From Datisca glomerata (lineage: Eukaryota; Streptophyta; Magnoliopsida; Cucurbitales; Datiscaceae), in the NCBI GenBank assembly GCA_003255025.1, contig QANY01002420.1, positions 1-64,000 on the forward strand: a stretch of 64,000 bases of DNA, read 5' to 3'. The translations under genes were made by a program, and so were the position numbers. How positions within the stretch are numbered: the stretch's first letter is position 1; every line of letters begins with the position of its first letter. Positions 34,683-47,182 of this stretch are shown piece after piece. The notes under the pieces were generated by a model, which had not been told where the DNA came from, did no database searches, and saw nothing but the letters and a program-made list of their open reading frames with translations.

Positions 34683-36860
34683 TTGATGAGAGTTATGCCT
34701 TCAAAGCATGTGTATTGACATTTTGATATGAAATTTAATGAGCATTATATTTTTATTATAATTGTTCTTTTAAATTATTGTTGAATAATTTATATAAATA
34801 TCTGAAAATTTCATATTCATTAATGAGGTTGTGATCTTATATTAGTACGAGATGATTAGGATCATAGATAATGAATAAAATTGCCAGCAACATATTCAAG
34901 TATAGAATCTATAATGAATGGTTGCTAGTATGGTTCACTAAGCATTATGAATGCATGTGACCTAGATTCATATCATTGATATGGATATACATCTTAATAA
35001 ATATACTTTATATAATAAGATTATATATGATATAATATCTTTTTCAACATGTCGTTTGTCATAAAAATTTAATACACTTCAATTAATTGATCATATGTGG
35101 ATCAGTCTGAATCTTGAGTAGTCGTGAACTCCTATGCATGTCTACTAGATCTTTTGATTCATTTGTTAAAATTTGTTTAGAAAACAAGCTAGTGACTTTT
35201 GTGTTGGAAATTCAGTGATATGTATGGCTGAGAATATGATCTTACAAGATTTGAAATCCAAGCTTTTTCTAACGGATCGTGTATTGGTTCCCTTAAGTGT
35301 TAATTCTAGAACTGAATGATTATTGAGCTCAAACTTATAATAAGATTATAAATTAGTCATTCACTAGTGGATTAATTATACTTAAGGATCAAGAGGTAAT
35401 TAGAAAGGGAAAATGATAATTTGACTAATTCTAATTTACGAACCAATAATTGGAGGACAAAACTACGTGAAATGAATATATCAACGGATTACATGAGAAT
35501 ACTCTGTAAATACAATATGTAATCTCTAAGAATGTAATTCCATATTTATAGTAGAGTAATAATGAAATTAATAAATAAGATTATTTAATTAGGATTATAG
35601 GTCCATGGTCCTCAAGTCACATCTATACTACGCAGTCTAGGGTGTGAATATTTCAGAACATGAGAAAATGACTTACTTGTAAATTTTTATCCTGGGGTAA
35701 AGTACATAATTATGATATAATTGAGAATTAATTAATTGAATTATATATATTAATATAATTTTCGAAATTAATATATATATAATTATCAATTTTTTTAATT
35801 ATCGATAAATGAGACAAAGCATCTAATTTATTAAATTAGATAATTAAATTATTAGTACATAATAATTTGGATCAACTAAATTTGTTATATATGAAATAAC
35901 AGATAATTTAGTTTATAAGGATAATCAGATAAGTTAACTTTGAATTAACAAATATCTACATATTTAATTTGATTAAAATAAATATTTAATAAGCAGTAAT
36001 TGTCACGTGTCAATCACTAATTGGGTATCAAAGATTGACATGGACTACTGTAGTGTCACATGACACTACAGGAGTAGGTGTGCAACGTTGTAGTGCCACA
36101 TGGCACTACAGAGCCTCACGGCACATTGCCGTGCCATGTGGCACCGCAGTTGTACATAATAGTAGTGAGTCACACTGCTATTGGTAATTTTATAATTAAA
36201 TATTATTTCAATTATCCCAAAATATCCGATACGCCATTATCTAGAATAAGGTACATATATTATTCTGATGTCCTTAGATGATGAATCGATCAATCAGTCG
36301 AATCAGTTCATCAATAAAGAGTTGAGAGAAGAACACAATTATCGAAAAAAGTATTTTTTCCACCATTAAGAGTTAATCAAATTCTCTAAAATAATCATCA
36401 CGTTCCTTTAGAGAATCATCTCACAAATGTATTTCTCGGTAAAATCTCTAGATCTCATGTTTTGAGTACATCTAGAGACTATAAAGAGTCTTCTTTACAT
36501 TCTACGTGCTCACGCACGTCCTAGTGTGTTGATGATTGATTTGAAAAATGTTGGTGTAGATCTCAGAGTATGCTGATCATTGGAATGATTTTGTGAGAAT
36601 GGAAATCGATTGGTTTCACGAGGGCGCCTGATTTAGACTACAAGAGGTATATGATTCTCAACATTGTATATTGTTAAATTAATATATAAATATAATGAAT
36701 CATGACTGATCAAAAATAGTTTTCAATAAAAAGTTCTTTTTTGTTATCGTAGCGTTGCGCAATTTTGTTTTATGAAAAGTTTTGATTTTATTAAAAATTT
36801 AATTTTTAAAATGGCCACGCGCCACACGCTTCCGCGGCGCATACTTGGTGATTACCAACA
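34683..36860 (+). repeat. Probable 3' LTR of the copia relic
   Basis: A purine-rich tract (AGGACAAGTGGGAAAT, 34,667-34,682) precedes TGATGAGAGTTATGCC at 34,683, like the TGTTGGAGTTATGTCC start of the LTR at 9,699. A TG...CA end is possible at GATTACCAACA (36,860). The start is well supported by context. The end is tentative because the 5' LTR is missing. It contains the palindrome cluster at 36,048-36,144. Confidence 0.5.
36048..36144. repeat. Cluster of four short palindromes
   Basis: In order: TGTAGTGTCA-CA-TGACACTACA within 36,048-36,071 (11-bp arms); TGTAGTGCCA-CA-TGGCACTACA, 36,089-36,110; CACGGCA-CAT-TGCCGTG, 36,117-36,133; GTGCCA-TG-TGGCAC, 36,131-36,144. The first two are variants of one another. 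Three of the four have CACATG or CATGTG at the centre. Confidence 0.9.
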
Positions 36861-36867
36861 CAAACAT

Positions 36868-37345
36868 CATTCCTCACAAACTAAAGCTCTTAGTGAGCTT
36901 AGGGGTCCGTTTCCTTTAGAAAGCAAAAGTCTTCATGAACATGAACTCTCGGTGAGCTCAGATGCCCATTTCCTTTAGAAATAAAAAGTCTTCATGAACA
37001 TGAACTCTCGATGAGCTAAGAGACCCGTTTCCTTTAGAAAGAAAAAGCCTTCACGGACATGAACTCTTGGTGAGCTCAATGGCCCGTTTTCTTTAGAAAG
37101 CAAAAGCCTTCAAGGACATGAACTCTTGGTGAGTTCAGTGGCCCGTTTCCTTTATAAAATAAGAACTTTCATGGACATGAACTCTTGGTAAGCTCAGTGG
37201 CCCGTTTCCTTTAGAAAATAAGAACCTTCATGGACATGAACTCTTAGTGAGCTCAGAGACCTGTTTCCTTTAAAAAGTAAAAACCTTCATGGACATAAGC
37301 TCTTAGTGAGCTAAGAGACTCGTTTCCTTCTGAGATCGATGTCCG
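36868..37345. repeat. 59-bp tandem array, 8 units, no indels
   Basis: The ACATGAACTCT/CTAAAGCTCT-TAGTGAGC phrase has its anchor base at 36,881, 36,940, 36,999, 37,058, 37,117, 37,176, 37,235 and 37,294, exactly 59 bp apart each time. Each unit carries CCGTTTCCTTTAGAAA. Units differ only by substitutions. The period is not a multiple of three, so the frames crossing it (plus 36,772-36,978; minus 37,253-37,531) are not genes. Confidence 0.95.
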
Positions 37346-37480
37346 TAGATACTCCCAATGACATAAGCTTTTCACAAAGCTCAAGGACTCTAAATTTCCT
37401 ACTGAGAACGATGTTCGTAGACACTCACAATGACATAAACTTTTCATAAAGCTCGGGGGACCTAAATTTCCTGTCGGGCT
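37337..37480. repeat. 72-bp repeat x 2 after the 59-bp array
   Basis: CGATGTCCGTAGATACTC at 37,337 recurs as CGATGTTCGTAGACACTC at 37,409, followed in both by AATGACATAA and CTTTTCA-AAAGCTC. Confidence 0.88.
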
Positions 37481-37589
37481 CTTGCTAGAGTTTCTCCCGT
37501 TTGTTTTTATTTTTCTTTTTCCCGTACACAAATATCTGCGACAAGAATGTTGAACAACACCATATATAATATTTTAATAGAATGAGTAT

Positions 37590-38480
37590 ATTGTAACTTT
37601 CTTCTAGAAGCTCGAATTTCATTCCGTAAAGAATTTAAAGAAACTGACTTATGTAGCTTTGAAGCGATGTACGATTTTCTCATAAGTTCAGATGTGTTGA
37701 TGAAACTTAATAAACGAAACTGACAGTTCTGTACAGTATTATTTCTTGAAACATCCTCTATGAGAATTTTCATAACTTTTGATCAGGAACTATGAACTAA
37801 ATTCCGTAAAATTTACTGAGAAGTAGACTTCTGTATATTTTCGATGATATAAGATTTTCCATGTAGTTGACTTTCAGTGAATTCAGTTTAATTTTTGAAA
37901 TTGATTGTTCCGCAAATTTTGCTTTCTCGAACAGCTTTAATAAAAATCGTCATAACTTTTTGTTGTAAGCTCTAAAATCAATTCCATAAATTCTTGAACG
38001 AATTAGACTTCCATTTATTGTAATAATATATGATTCGCTGTGTGATTAGATCCTAATTGATGCAGTACAATTTTCAAAATTTACTATTTTGTGTAATCTT
38101 TGTTTCTGAACAGCATGCACGAAAACAACCATAACTTTAGATCGGGAGCTCCAAATTGAATTTTATAAAAAAATTCGAGAATTAGACTTTAGTGTCTTTC
38201 TGATAGTATGATTCACAATGTAATCTGCCCCCAGTTACTATAGTTTAATTTCTGAAATTGACAGTTCTGTGTAATCTTCTTTCCGAATAGCTTGTATAAA
38301 AACTGCCATAACTTTTATCCCGAAGCTCAAATTGAGTTCCATAAAATTCTTCAGGAAGCTAATTTCCATATCTTTCAAAATATATATGATTTTATATATA
38401 GTTCTCTTCCGTTCACTTCAGTTTAAAAACTGAATCTGGTTGATATGTAATAGTTTGTACGTCAAATATCATCCGCTTGA
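37590..38480. repeat. Diverged tandem array, about 180-bp unit, 5 copies
   Basis: The CATAACTTTT (or GTAACTTTC) anchor occurs at 37,591, 37,771, 37,951, 38,130 and 38,307. In each unit it is followed by AGCTC-AAATT, an ATTCCGTAAA-like phrase, TTAGACTTC-like and ATATGATT-like phrases and a CAGTTTAATTTTTGAAATTGA-like segment. The period is 177-180 bp, in the size range of plant satellites, but unit identity is modest. Confidence 0.85.
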
Positions 38481-40100
38481 ATTCTACAAATGTGATCTTG
38501 TTTGTGGGTAATTTCTGTGTACTACTCTTTCTGTCGTTGGTGTCTCCGTTCCTGTAGCAACGACAACGGTTGTTCATCATAAGACATTCTGTTTTTCGTC
38601 ATAAAGACATTTTCATTCACGTTGTTTGTTCATCCCTTATTTTCATGCATTTTTGCTCACAAAAAAAGAGAGAAGATCTTCAAATATACACAAATCAAAA
38701 TTTTGTTTTTTCGTTCATCACTCAAGAATGATTTTTTTTTTCTTAGCTTGAGATAACCTTAAATTCAAAATTTGAATACAAGATTTGATTTGATTTTAAA
38801 ATTTAAAATTTAAAACAATCTTATCATAACAAGTTTCAGTTGCAGATAAGATGTTTCAAAATTTGAAACATGATTTAAAATTTGAATTAGAATGCAGGAT
38901 AATCTTATCAAAGTAAATTTTAGATAAAATATTTTATCGTTCAAAATACGATAATCTTATCTTATAAGTTAAGACATTTCGAAATTCAAAATTCTAAATA
39001 TAATTTAAGATTAGGATTTGAATTTAAAATTGAAAATTTTGTTTATCATATAATACATGCATCAAATTGATTTAACAAATTCTTTTTTGACCTTTTCAAA
39101 TCTATTTTTCTTTATTTCAAATAATAATGGCATAAAGGAAATAGGTCAAGAATAAACAAGGAACGAGTTTACCATTTTCCACTTCTGGTTGCGTGTCCAT
39201 GTCATTTCTATTTCGGCTTCCAATTTGTTTCCGTTTTCATTGTCGCACCCGTTGCCATTTTCTTGCCACGACGTTTCCATTGCCATTATCATGACGTTTC
39301 CATTGTTGTTGCCACTTCACTTCCCGTTCTCGTCGCCATAATGTTTCCCCCTTTTTTTCAAACTTCTTCCTTTTCAAGTTTCTTTCTTTTTAGATTTCAT
39401 CTTTTTCAAACTTTTTTCTTTTCATATTTCTTCCTTTTCAAGCTTCTTTGGTACTGGAGCGGCTGAGATTTCTGGGCACAATGAGGAGCGGGTCAAAGTT
39501 TCTAGATCCGCCACCCCCCCACTCCCAACTTCCTCATCTCAAGCATTTTCCGCTCCAACCTATATTCCACTGCCCGCTCCATGATTGACTGAAAAGGTCT
39601 GTTCGCATCTATGATTCCTTTCCCTTTGTCACGTGAAGCGACTTCAGTGTTCTCGTGACAGGCGTTGTGGCTGGCTACCGGCTTTGGTTACTACCATCTC
39701 CACTTCCATATCCATCGTCGAAAGCGTTTGGTTTGGTTTTGAGCATTTTAGAAAGGGATTACTTGAGTTTTTTTTCTCATCTCTCAATGAAAGCACCAAA
39801 TGTAAAAAAAAATCACGGTCTTTGATGATCGGTTGAGAATTTTCTACATCATGATATGAAAATCAAGAGAATAATTTAGAGAGAGACTTTGATATTATTT
39901 TATTATGGAGAAAGAGTTTACAAGGATAATACAAGCTACATAATCAGCTTATTTATTATGGGTGTTGAAGGTTATTGTGTGTTGTTGGAGTTATATCTTG
40001 CCTCTATTTATAGGTCTTCAATCGGTTACATAGAATCTTGATACAGTTACTACAGAAGTTCAGTAAATAAAATAATTTTGTGTCACTTATGTTACTACAG
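38481..40100. other. No recognisable gene; low-complexity and retroelement-like sequence
   Basis: Contains many AAATTTGAA/TTCAAAATTT phrases and GATAATCTTATC palindromes (38,750-39,060) and an imprecise TTTTTCAAACTTCTTCC repeat (39,350-39,455). The composition recalls LTR or UTR of a large retroelement together with the tandem arrays to its left. No protein motif. Confidence 0.4.
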
Positions 40101-40660
40101 AAGTTTAGTAAATATAAATAATATATTATAGGTTAAGAATTGCGTCTATCTATAAGACATGTCTTCAATAATAATACAAATTAAAGTCACGTGAGAATAA
40201 AATAATTTTGTGAATGATTTTTATCTAAGTTACTTATTATTCTACTATTATCATTTATTATTTGATACGCTAGAATGTGATTAATTGACACGTATACTTA
40301 TACATATATTTAACCGGTTCACTTAAAATTAAATAAATATATTTTAATTATTATTTTAAACATAATAATTATAAAATTTGAATAATTAATAATTAATTGG
40401 TCACTTTTAAATTTATTGTGTTTATTAATTATTAACTGTGACTTTTTGTCTCTCATTCGCTTCATACTTCTTTTGTTACAAAAGAAAACAATTTATATTT
40501 GTTCTCATATGCACGTACTTTAAAGCGAAGAAAACAATCAATCAAATTTTTATAGCCTATCACCAGTTTAGAATTTTTATCTGCTAATAGATAGTATTAA
40601 ACCATAGAACAAAAAATATTATACCACGTACAACGCACATAACACATGACCAATATTTAT
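40100..40660 (+). repeat. Dispersed repeat, copy 1 (Helitron 3' segment)
   Basis: Matches 45,640-46,200 over its whole length: AATATAAATAATAT-TATAGGTT, AAGACAT-TCTTCAATAATAAT, ATATTTAACC-GTTCACTTAA, TCTCTCATTCGCTTCATACTT and a final CACGTACAACGCACA hairpin region. No clear CTRR end remains. Confidence 0.85.
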
Positions 40661-41200
40661 AAAGTTACTTATAAAAACTTTTTGAATGATTTTTTCTTCG
40701 AAGTGGAGTGAAATAAAAAATAAGTTAGAAAAAAAACTTTCGATTTAAGAGAAGTTAGATTTAACTTCTTAAGAAAACCCCAAAAAACAATAAGAAGAAA
40801 AGAGGATGTAAAAAAGTATCATCATGTTTACCTATCACTTGATCTTAAAAACTTTCATGAGTATCACAATATATGAAAACAAAATGAATGTGTAATAGAC
40901 AGACATGTTAATATAGAAAATATGACATAATTTGAATATTAAGATCGTAAAAAGAATACTTAGTACCTTTTGAGTGTTCAAGAGGTAATGTGATAATCTG
41001 ATGAAAGATGATTAAGAGATTTCAGTAAAAAATATCCATATACTGGTAAAATCCTATTGTTACTATATGTTGATAGTTAAGTGGAAATGTAATTTAGTAG
41101 AAAATGTAAATTTAGGAAATGATGTTCTTACAACAAAAAAATCACACTAAGATATTATAGATATAATACAATTTTTAATTAAATATACTCAATTTTACAT
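40661..41200. other. No recognisable gene; AT-rich
   Basis: AT-rich and probably the body of a further Helitron ending at 41,230. Confidence 0.35.
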
Positions 41201-41204
41201 AAGT

Positions 41205-41231
41205 TATGCAACGCACAGATAATCAACTAGT
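41205..41231 (+). mobile_element. Helitron 3' terminus
   Basis: TTATGCAACGCACAGATAATCAACTAG, with CTAG at 41,227-41,230 followed by T. Immediately after, TCATATC...ACTATATATAAAAGTG resembles a Helitron 5' terminus, so two elements abut. Confidence 0.65.
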
Positions 41232-44200
41232 CATATCATATCATATTATATACTATATATAAAAGTGTATAATTTGGAGAAATTTTTTTAGACAATATTA
41301 TCTCTAATTATTTATTAAATTTCCCACACTATCATTTCAGTATATTTCTTATCCCAACCATTCATACAAAAAGATTTTTTAATTACTTTATATTTAGTAT
41401 CCCAATTATTTATATGAAATTTTTTAACTATTTTGCTTAAATTAAAATCTTTAAAGATATTTTTTCTGAATTATCTATCATATATAAAAAGGCACAATAA
41501 AATGAGAATTTTTTTTCTCACTTTTATTCAATTATTTTATAATTAAAAACAACTATACCCATAACATAAATACATGCATCTTTTATATTGGCTATCACAC
41601 ATTTTCGCACATTTTGAAAATTATAAAATCTCTTATTTTGATTGTTTTTCCTATTACCTCTTTAATTGTCATGAGCCAAACCGACCTTGCATGGTTATAA
41701 GTCTAAGAGTTGCTTCACTACAATAGTATTAATTCATAACATAACTTTTTGTAAATGAATTCATTCAACAGATTTTCGAATAAACTCATTCAAAGGGTGT
41801 ATTTCGGATAAGCTCTTGTTATTTCAAGAGACGAAGTGCTAACTTCTTCATACTTAAACAAAGTTGGATTCAAAATATTTTAACGGCCACAGTTTATGCA
41901 TACTCAATGGACTATAAGGTTATTGTTAATCTTTTACTCATTGTAATTTTCTCTTTCCAATATATAGATCATACAACTAAGTCCTTCATTGTTACTTATT
42001 AATTTACAAGAAAATATGAAAATTTTCTCTATGTTGATTTTATCGAATTTTGCAGATCGAAGATGATAAGAATCATTTTGTGGGGAGATTTGACTGAGAA
42101 CGAGGGTGTGATTAAAAGATTATGAGAGATAGTCTTACTATTGTTTCTACAAATGTTCGTGTGATAGGTTTTATTCATAACTCATGAATTGATTGCTATA
42201 TGACCAAAATACACACTAACAAACATTTTTATTTGTAACTATACCCCTATTTTCATTTTCATATATTTTCATGTATGACAAAAAAATATTTTCTTTCCAA
42301 TTATTTTATTATTATTTACAACTATACACATACTCTAAAGACATGTCCCTCTATATGTGATCTTACATTTTGACAACTTTTTAAAAAATATTTTCTGAAA
42401 GGTTACTTAAAAAATATTAGTAGTATACATGTTTGAAACTTTAGTTCAACGGTTACATTCCTTGAAATATGAAACGTTCCTTTAATTGGAAGCTATCAAA
42501 TAGCATCTCTTAAACACTTTTTTAATTCAGACACAACATTTATCATTTACATCTCTAAAACTCTAATTAATGGATTCCCTGCAACTATCTCATTTGCTTT
42601 CAAGTAAACAAAGTTGAATTTGTCCGACTAAAACCAACATCAATGCTAGAGTGATTATGCAATTGGTGCTTAGTCCTCTATCGAGAAGAATGTGTCAAAG
42701 TTAGTGTTTAACACTTAGCAGATCTATTTCATGAGGAAACGAAGATGCACTTAATTGTTCCTCAAATAGGTCTTATAATGTTGAAGATGATACCGAGGAA
42801 CACAATTTCGTTATCGATACAGTAAGAGAATGGTCTTGCTCTGTTATTGGATTAGTAGTAAAATTTATTCCGTTCTGGCCAGAATGTACAGTGCATTCCG
42901 GTTCCGGCCAATTCGACGATGACTTATAAGTTGAAAATGAAACGGGTAGGGGTGGTCAATATTTTAATAAAAAATCCAGAAAATTTTTGCCAGAATGGAA
43001 TGATATGGCCTGAACATGTCCTTTTTCATCCGAAATGTGCGGAACGCAAGATTGACCGGAATGTTCCTGAGAGAGGGAGCCAATGAGATAAATCTAAAGT
43101 TTAGAAGCAAAACCCTAGATGGATGTTGTTACATCACTGCCGAGACCATCATCAACGACGATGACTTCCTCTCATGATGACGAAGCAAAAGCTATGGAGA
43201 AGGACACGAACGAGATAGATCTGAAATTCAAAAGAAAGGATTTTGATGGCTGCTGTTGTCGTCAAAACCACCACCGACGACAACAACACCCTTAGGTGTT
43301 GATGAAACCAAATCTTTTGAGGAGTTCAACGAGAGACAAATTTGATGTTTAGATTTTAGAAGCAATAGCTTAGGGAACCGAACTCACCCTCACTATATGT
43401 TAATTGATTTATTATTTCTTTTTTAAATTGGTTAAATGAAGTTTAGGATTTGTGTTTTATTTTTTATTTTTAAAATTTAAAATCTTCTCATTTTTAATGT
43501 ACTTTTAAACCCATTAAAATGAGTTTAATGTATATAAATCTTTCAATACTATATCATAGCGTGTATTCGTTTCTTAGAAAAGTAGTATTTTTATTTTATT
43601 GAATTATGTGTTACAAAGCAACTTATATGTCAGGTTAATTTTATTTTTAATTTCTCTATTTATCCTTTAATCCCCTTTAAAACATCAAATGAATTAGATG
43701 TTCACTAAATTTTCATTTTCCTTCGCGAAGAGAGATGAGATCCTTGTTTGATCTTATTAATATCCTATTTACTTGAATTAGTAATGAGATGTATATATCA
43801 AAAGTTCAGTGTGAAATTGAAATGAGATAGATTATTTAAAATTCAAATTAGTAATTTCAATTACTAATGGAGGTTACACAAAATCAGAGCCAGAAAATAT
43901 ATTTTCAGATGAAAAATTCTATCAAAATAATTATGTGAAATTTTATTTTGTATCGTACAAATAAATCCCATTTGTGTTGCTTCATTGACATAATAAATTT
44001 TATAAATAGTTTACAAATTAAATATGTTTATATATTGTGTAAATAGGAACACGAATAATGTCCACAAAGACTATTTTTAATAAGATTTTTTATATACAAG
44101 AATAATAATTTTATAACTGTTTATGTTTCTTTGTTATTGATTTGTAAAATTTATATTATGTAATATTTATATTATTATCAACACTAAAAATTTTATAAAT

Positions 44201-44668
44201 AAATTTAAAGAAGACATTAATATATTTTTCTACAATTTATTAACGATATAACCATTTCTTAGAAATGTGAGAAGTGATAAAATAAAGTCATTTTCTATAA
44301 CATTTAAAGAGCAATGCTATATAGTATAATTTTAAGTATCTGATTTTTAATTTAACACATCTTACTTTATGTACACTATGTTCTAACATAATAACTTCTA
44401 ATATATGTAATCTAAATGATATATTCTATCATGTCAAATGAGTCATTGGGCTACTCATTTTATACATAATGTGTAAGGTATGTTGTTTAGAGAGGACCTC
44501 ATGTTATTTAACCAAAAAATTTGATTGATAATTTATTTAATCCAATATACAATATAAATTTAGTTTCATAAATATTAAAAATTAGTATATTTCTCTTACT
44601 TTATAAAAATTAATATGAATATGTTTATGCTTTTTCCTATGTTATTAGTGCATTAATAAAAAAAACTA
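41232..44668. other. AT-rich Helitron-derived region; no gene
   Basis: No supported ORF. Helitron-like 5' phrases occur at 41,235-41,275 and 41,475-41,500. A GC-richer island at 42,870-43,370 has TTCCGG/GGCCAGAATG repeats and an approximate 125-bp tandem (GAGATAAATCTAAA at 43,087, GAGATAGATCTGAA at 43,215). Confidence 0.4.
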
Positions 44669-44704
44669 GACTTATTACATGCAACGCACATACGTTTCTA
44701 CTAG
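44669..44704 (+). mobile_element. Helitron 3' terminus
   Basis: TTACATGCAACGCACATACG then CTAG at 44,701-44,704 followed by T. Same TGCAACGCA core as the other termini. Confidence 0.65.
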
Positions 44705-44970
44705 TTAATCTAAAATCTTGAAAGTCTAATTATAAGAAAAAAAATCTCAAATAACTTAATATTTCTTTATTATCATTTTTATCTATATGTTTATCTAACG
44801 AGCATTAAAAATAAAAGTGAAAATGAAAATTTAATTAAGCATAAGGAATCTAAAAACTCTATATCTATAACTACTCATCTGCAATTCTTTCTTAAATTAA
44901 CCTCACAATGAAAATGCATATATGAAAAAATATGTATACATGTAGTAATAATATTTATAAAAATTTATAT

Positions 44971-44999
44971 TCATGTGCAATGCACATTTTAAAAACTAG
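44971..44999 (+). mobile_element. Helitron 3' terminus
   Basis: Perfect hairpin ATGTGC-AAT-GCACAT, an 8-base spacer, CTAG at 44,996-44,999 and then T. Confidence 0.7.
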
Positions 45000-46200
45000 T
45001 CATACTAAAAGTGGGGATGTTTGAAATTTTTTTTAGGACAAGTGTATCCTCACTCTTTATGAAAATCACTGAATTACAGATCAACTAAAAATTAAATGTC
45101 ATGATAGGGTATAGAAGTTGTTTAATTAACGAATTAATTAACATTTTATACTTAATGTTAGATGATTGGCTGTTATTTTTAAATTACACTTAATGAAAGT
45201 TATTATTATTTATTTATTGTAATATAATATAATTGATTGGATGGTAGTCAAGAATATATATTTTAAAAATCTTTCATGTTACTGTATAATGTATAATCTA
45301 TTAAAAGTTGCAAGATAATGAGAATCATTTTTGGACCATTTGGTTCATTCATAAATATGAAATTTTCCTAAATAACCATCCAAATTTAATTCAATAATAA
45401 TTTTAAGTATTTATTTATCATATACATCCACAATATAATTAAATAAATTATCTCATTAAGTTATCTTAAATTAATCTAACATTATTTTTATTTTATACAT
45501 TTAGATTAAAATTTTTATTTTAACCTAATTGAATACTTAAGATTTTTGTTTGAAGAGTTAGAAACTTTGAAAAAAAATTGATGTGTGACTAATAGTGAGT
45601 TGAAAAAATGAGTATGTTTGAATTACTAAATGAGTTCAATAAATATAAATAATATAGTATAGGTTGAGAACTACATCTATATATAAGACATATCTTCAAT
45701 AATAATCTAATTAAAGTCACATGAGAATAAAAACATTTTATAGATGATTTTATTTAAGCTATTAACTCTTCTAATGCTACCATTCATTTGAGCGTAGATT
45801 GACATGTATATTTATACATATATTTAACCAGTTCACTTAATAAAATTAAATAAAAATAGTTTAATTATTCTTTTTAACATATTATTTTATTAATTTTGAT
45901 TAATTAATAATGAATTAAGATACTTTAAAATTTATTGTATTTATTAGTTTATTAATTTTGGTTTTTTATCTCTCATTCGCTTCATACTTATTTTGTTACA
46001 AAAGAAAAAAATTTATATTTGTTCTCTTATGCACACGTACTTTAATACAAAAAATTCAATTAATCAAATTTTGATAGCTTATCACAAGTTGAGTACTTTC
46101 ATATAATATATATAGTATTAAATCATGAAACACATAAATATTATATGTATTAAAACATTATATCACGTGCAACGCACACGCACGTAGCATATGATTAGTT
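45000..46200 (+). mobile_element. Non-autonomous Helitron containing dispersed repeat copy 2
   Basis: Starts TCATACTAAAAGTGG directly after the CTAG of the previous element. Its last 560 bp (45,640-46,200) are copy 2 of the repeat at 40,100, ending with the hairpin region CACGTGCAACGCACACG (46,164-46,180) and TTAGTT instead of a clean CTRR. No coding capacity. Confidence 0.65.
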
Positions 46201-46684
46201 TGTGTAAATGATAAATTTATAAATAACATTAAGTTATATAAATAAAATTATAGTGAACATGATGAGACTATTGTATCTTATTCAAACAAAAGTATTAAAA
46301 TTGCTAAGCATTACTTTATAAAAAATGTGACACGTGTATTACCAAGTTAATATACTTTACATTTTTACTAACATTTGTGTTTGTCAAAAGTATCATTATA
46401 TTTGGCGAAACAAAATTAAGGGTCTGAAAATTAGTTAATAAATGAAATTCATATTTTTAGAGACTAAAAACAACTAATATATTTTGAACTTTAACATCTT
46501 AGAAGTAAATAAATAAATATGCTTTCAATTCAAACACCTTCCACTAACAGCATCTCTCTTTTCTTTTCGCCTTTTCACCTTTCATTTCCACACGAAAATG
46601 TGATTGAATGGCTACGTTGGTCTCATTCTTTTTATTTCTAAATATGCGGTGAAAGCACTTATATAAACAAAGATAAATAAGATG
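46201..46684. other. No recognisable gene
   Basis: AT-rich left flank of the pararetrovirus insertion. Confidence 0.4.
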
Positions 46685-46707
46685 ATATATATATATATAT
46701 ATATATA
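46685..46707. repeat. TA microsatellite, left border of pararetrovirus copy B
   Basis: (TA)11-12 directly before viral similarity starts. A second TA tract closes the insertion at 53,663-53,679. Confidence 0.88.
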
Positions 46708-47182
46708 CGAATCTAATAGATACGAATCTATTCAACAGCCAAGTGGCTGTTCCTCGTATAATTTTCTGGTCTGACATCACCTTTCCTGACACCTGACAAA
46801 TTCCCCAGGCTGTCCCTACCAGACCAGTCATCCGACAATCTTTGGATGATGTCATCCAAACTCACGGTGGTAATGTTTACCTTCGTTTTCAAAAATCACC
46901 TCTGCCTCTGACCAGAAGCTCTTCTAGTCTTAGTCGCCAAACTGTACCTCCTTATCAGGTTGATCTCCCTGAATCTTCTCGAGCCTCTTTCACAAATCAG
47001 AGGAATCTGATCAATTTTTCCCCCCGGAGGATCAGATTAGAGGAATTCACATCAGCGACAATCAGATTCCTCATGGTGTGTATGAATCCACCATCAACAG
47101 AAGGCCTCTGAGCCCAACCGCAAGTGACATGCAATTCAACATCCAGAAAACTTGGATTACCACTACTGGTAGGACTTATTAA
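46708..47182 (+). pseudogene. Endogenous pararetrovirus copy B: movement-protein C-terminus and start of coat region, broken
   Basis: 46,842-47,111 encodes a movement-protein tail (DDVIQTHGGNVYLRF, then a Ser-rich stretch). A frame change at about 47,020-47,060, next to a run of C and G, moves the similarity to the polyprotein frame (PHGVYESTINRRPLSP). At about 47,142 roughly 250 bp present in copy A (3,080-3,330) are missing, with a short ATTCAA/ACATCCAG-type similarity at the joint. A stop at 47,180-47,182 (Gln to stop relative to copy A) separates it from the long frame downstream. The movement-protein N-terminus is absent. Confidence 0.75.

Noticed and set aside
37253..37531. Minus frame with internally repetitive protein
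   Set aside because: The protein repeats only because the DNA is a 59- and 72-bp tandem array. The 59-bp period is not divisible by three, so the frame is not maintained.
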